A stretch of 36,906 bases of DNA from JACDAS01 sp046262415 (GTDB taxonomy: Bacteria; Actinomycetota; Thermoleophilia; Gaiellales; Gaiellaceae): positions 1-36,906 of the forward strand of contig JBHEMU010000109.1 in NCBI GenBank assembly GCA_046262415.1, given 5' to 3'. Shown here piece by piece: positions 36,546-36,906 of this stretch. The notes below the pieces were generated by a model. That model searched no databases, had not been told where the DNA came from, and was given only the letters and a program-made list of their open reading frames with translations. Each line of letters starts with the position of its first letter. Positions within the stretch are counted from its first letter, which is position 1. Made by a program: the position numbers and the translations under genes.

Positions 36546-36906
36546 GCCTCGCAGCCGCACTCGGCTCGCTCGCGCTCGTCCTGACCCTGTCGGCTCCCGC
36601 CCTCGCGAGCGAGCGTCACCCCACCCTGGCGGAGCTCGAGCGCGAGCTGATCTGTCCGACCTGCCAGACGACCCTCGACCAGTCCGACTCGCCGATCGCG
36701 ACCCGCATGAAGGCCTACATCGCGAGGCGGATCGCAGCCGGGGACACGAAGAGCGAGATCAAGGCAAAGCTGATCGAGCAGTTCGGCGAGGGCATCCTCG
36801 CCGAGCCCCCGAAGCGCGGGTTCGGCCTGCTGGCCTGGCTGCTGCCGCTGGTCGGCGCGGCGACGGGCGCCGTCGCGCTCGGAGCACTCGGGTGGCGGTG
36901 GACGCG
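36542..36906 (+). CDS. ccmH: CcmH-like cytochrome c maturation protein, 3' end outside window
   Basis: At least 121 codons are present. A signal peptide spans 1-22 (AAALGSLALVLTLSAPALAS). LERELICPTCQTTLDQSDSP carries the CcmH LxCxxCQ motif, followed by MKAYIARRIAAGDTKSEIKA and LIEQFGEGIL, all typical of the family's three-helix domain. A hydrophobic segment begins GFGLLAWLLPLVGAATGAVA. CcmH reduces or holds apocytochrome c for haem ligation outside the membrane. GTG 36542 overlaps the upstream stop as GTGA, so it is coupled to the TlpA-like gene. The frame is open to the window edge. Confidence 0.85.
   Translation, partial: MSLAAALGSLALVLTLSAPALASERHPTLAELERELICPTCQTTLDQSDSPIATRMKAYIARRIAAGDTKSEIKAKLIEQFGEGILAEPPKRGFGLLAWLLPLVGAATGAVALGALGWRWT

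Noticed and set aside
1..36906. CRISPR array, phage region, toxin–antitoxin or defence island
   Set aside because: No regularly spaced repeats and no cas, phage structural, restriction or toxin-like proteins were seen on either strand.

Overview
This 36.9 kb window is high-GC DNA with dense gene packing, many GTG starts and 4-base stop/start overlaps. The order rsmI – M23 peptidase – metG – tatD – rsmA – ispE – tRNA-Gln – glmU – prs – rplY – pth – mfd – foldase – mazG – eno – ftsB-like – DUF501 is the conserved actinobacterial housekeeping block, known for example around Rv1003–Rv1026 of Mycobacterium tuberculosis. Protein flavour (FmdB with a CPxGH start, MetRS with a QFSAS loop, no classical streptomycete or mycobacterial accessory genes) suggests a deep-branching actinobacterium such as Thermoleophilia (Gaiellales/Solirubrobacterales). 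That placement is an inference.

Layout. 1–420: the 3' end of a transposase and a small membrane protein. 424–2493: a GT-C type membrane glycosyltransferase (minus) divergent from an FmdB zinc ribbon. 2519–4010: a HEAT-repeat-like gene interrupted by a decayed IS256-type element with clear terminal inverted repeats and a 9-bp target duplication. 4020–6210: an LCP cell-wall ligase divergent from a ROK glucokinase. 6251–15522: the rsmI-to-prs run with tRNA-Gln. 15604–18344: a secreted PQQ-type sugar dehydrogenase and a REP-type tyrosine transposase (RAYT) whose frame runs through all of rplY. 17614–25986: rplY, pth, a cyclase-like gene (minus), mfd, a parvulin-type foldase lipoprotein, mazG and eno. 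25987–27220: two hairpin-rich intergenic regions around a SAM methyltransferase gene, one holding a relic of an enolase 3' end. 27221–30088: pyk, an FtsB-like protein, DUF501 and two small genes. 30134–34963: an HTH–receiver fusion, a PAP2 phosphatase, small membrane and zinc-ribbon genes, and a four-GAF PP2C phosphatase. 35002–36906: an L,D-transpeptidase, a TlpA-like thioredoxin and the start of ccmH, probably the edge of a cytochrome c maturation operon.

Functions. Most genes serve information processing (RNA methylation, MetRS, tRNA hydrolase, transcription-coupled repair), central metabolism (glucokinase, PRPP synthetase, enolase, pyruvate kinase, IspE) and the cell envelope (GlmU, LCP, M23, L,D-transpeptidase, PAP2, FtsB-like). 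Signalling genes cluster near the right end.

Main signals beyond plain annotation. (1) About fifteen genes carry a TANNNT-like -10 box 6–9 bases before the start codon and have no Shine-Dalgarno, which points to widespread leaderless transcription. (2) Removing the IS256 element and one target repeat restores an open HEAT-like frame. (3) An enolase-tail relic differs from eno mostly at synonymous sites. (4) Perfect triloop palindromes recur, two of them sharing GGAACC-N3-GGTTCC. (5) An 11-bp inverted repeat brackets the M23 promoter. (6) Two same-strand gene pairs overlap so far that automatic gene callers would probably damage one member. I found no clear multi-gene system of a new kind; most of the window is ordinary core chromosome.
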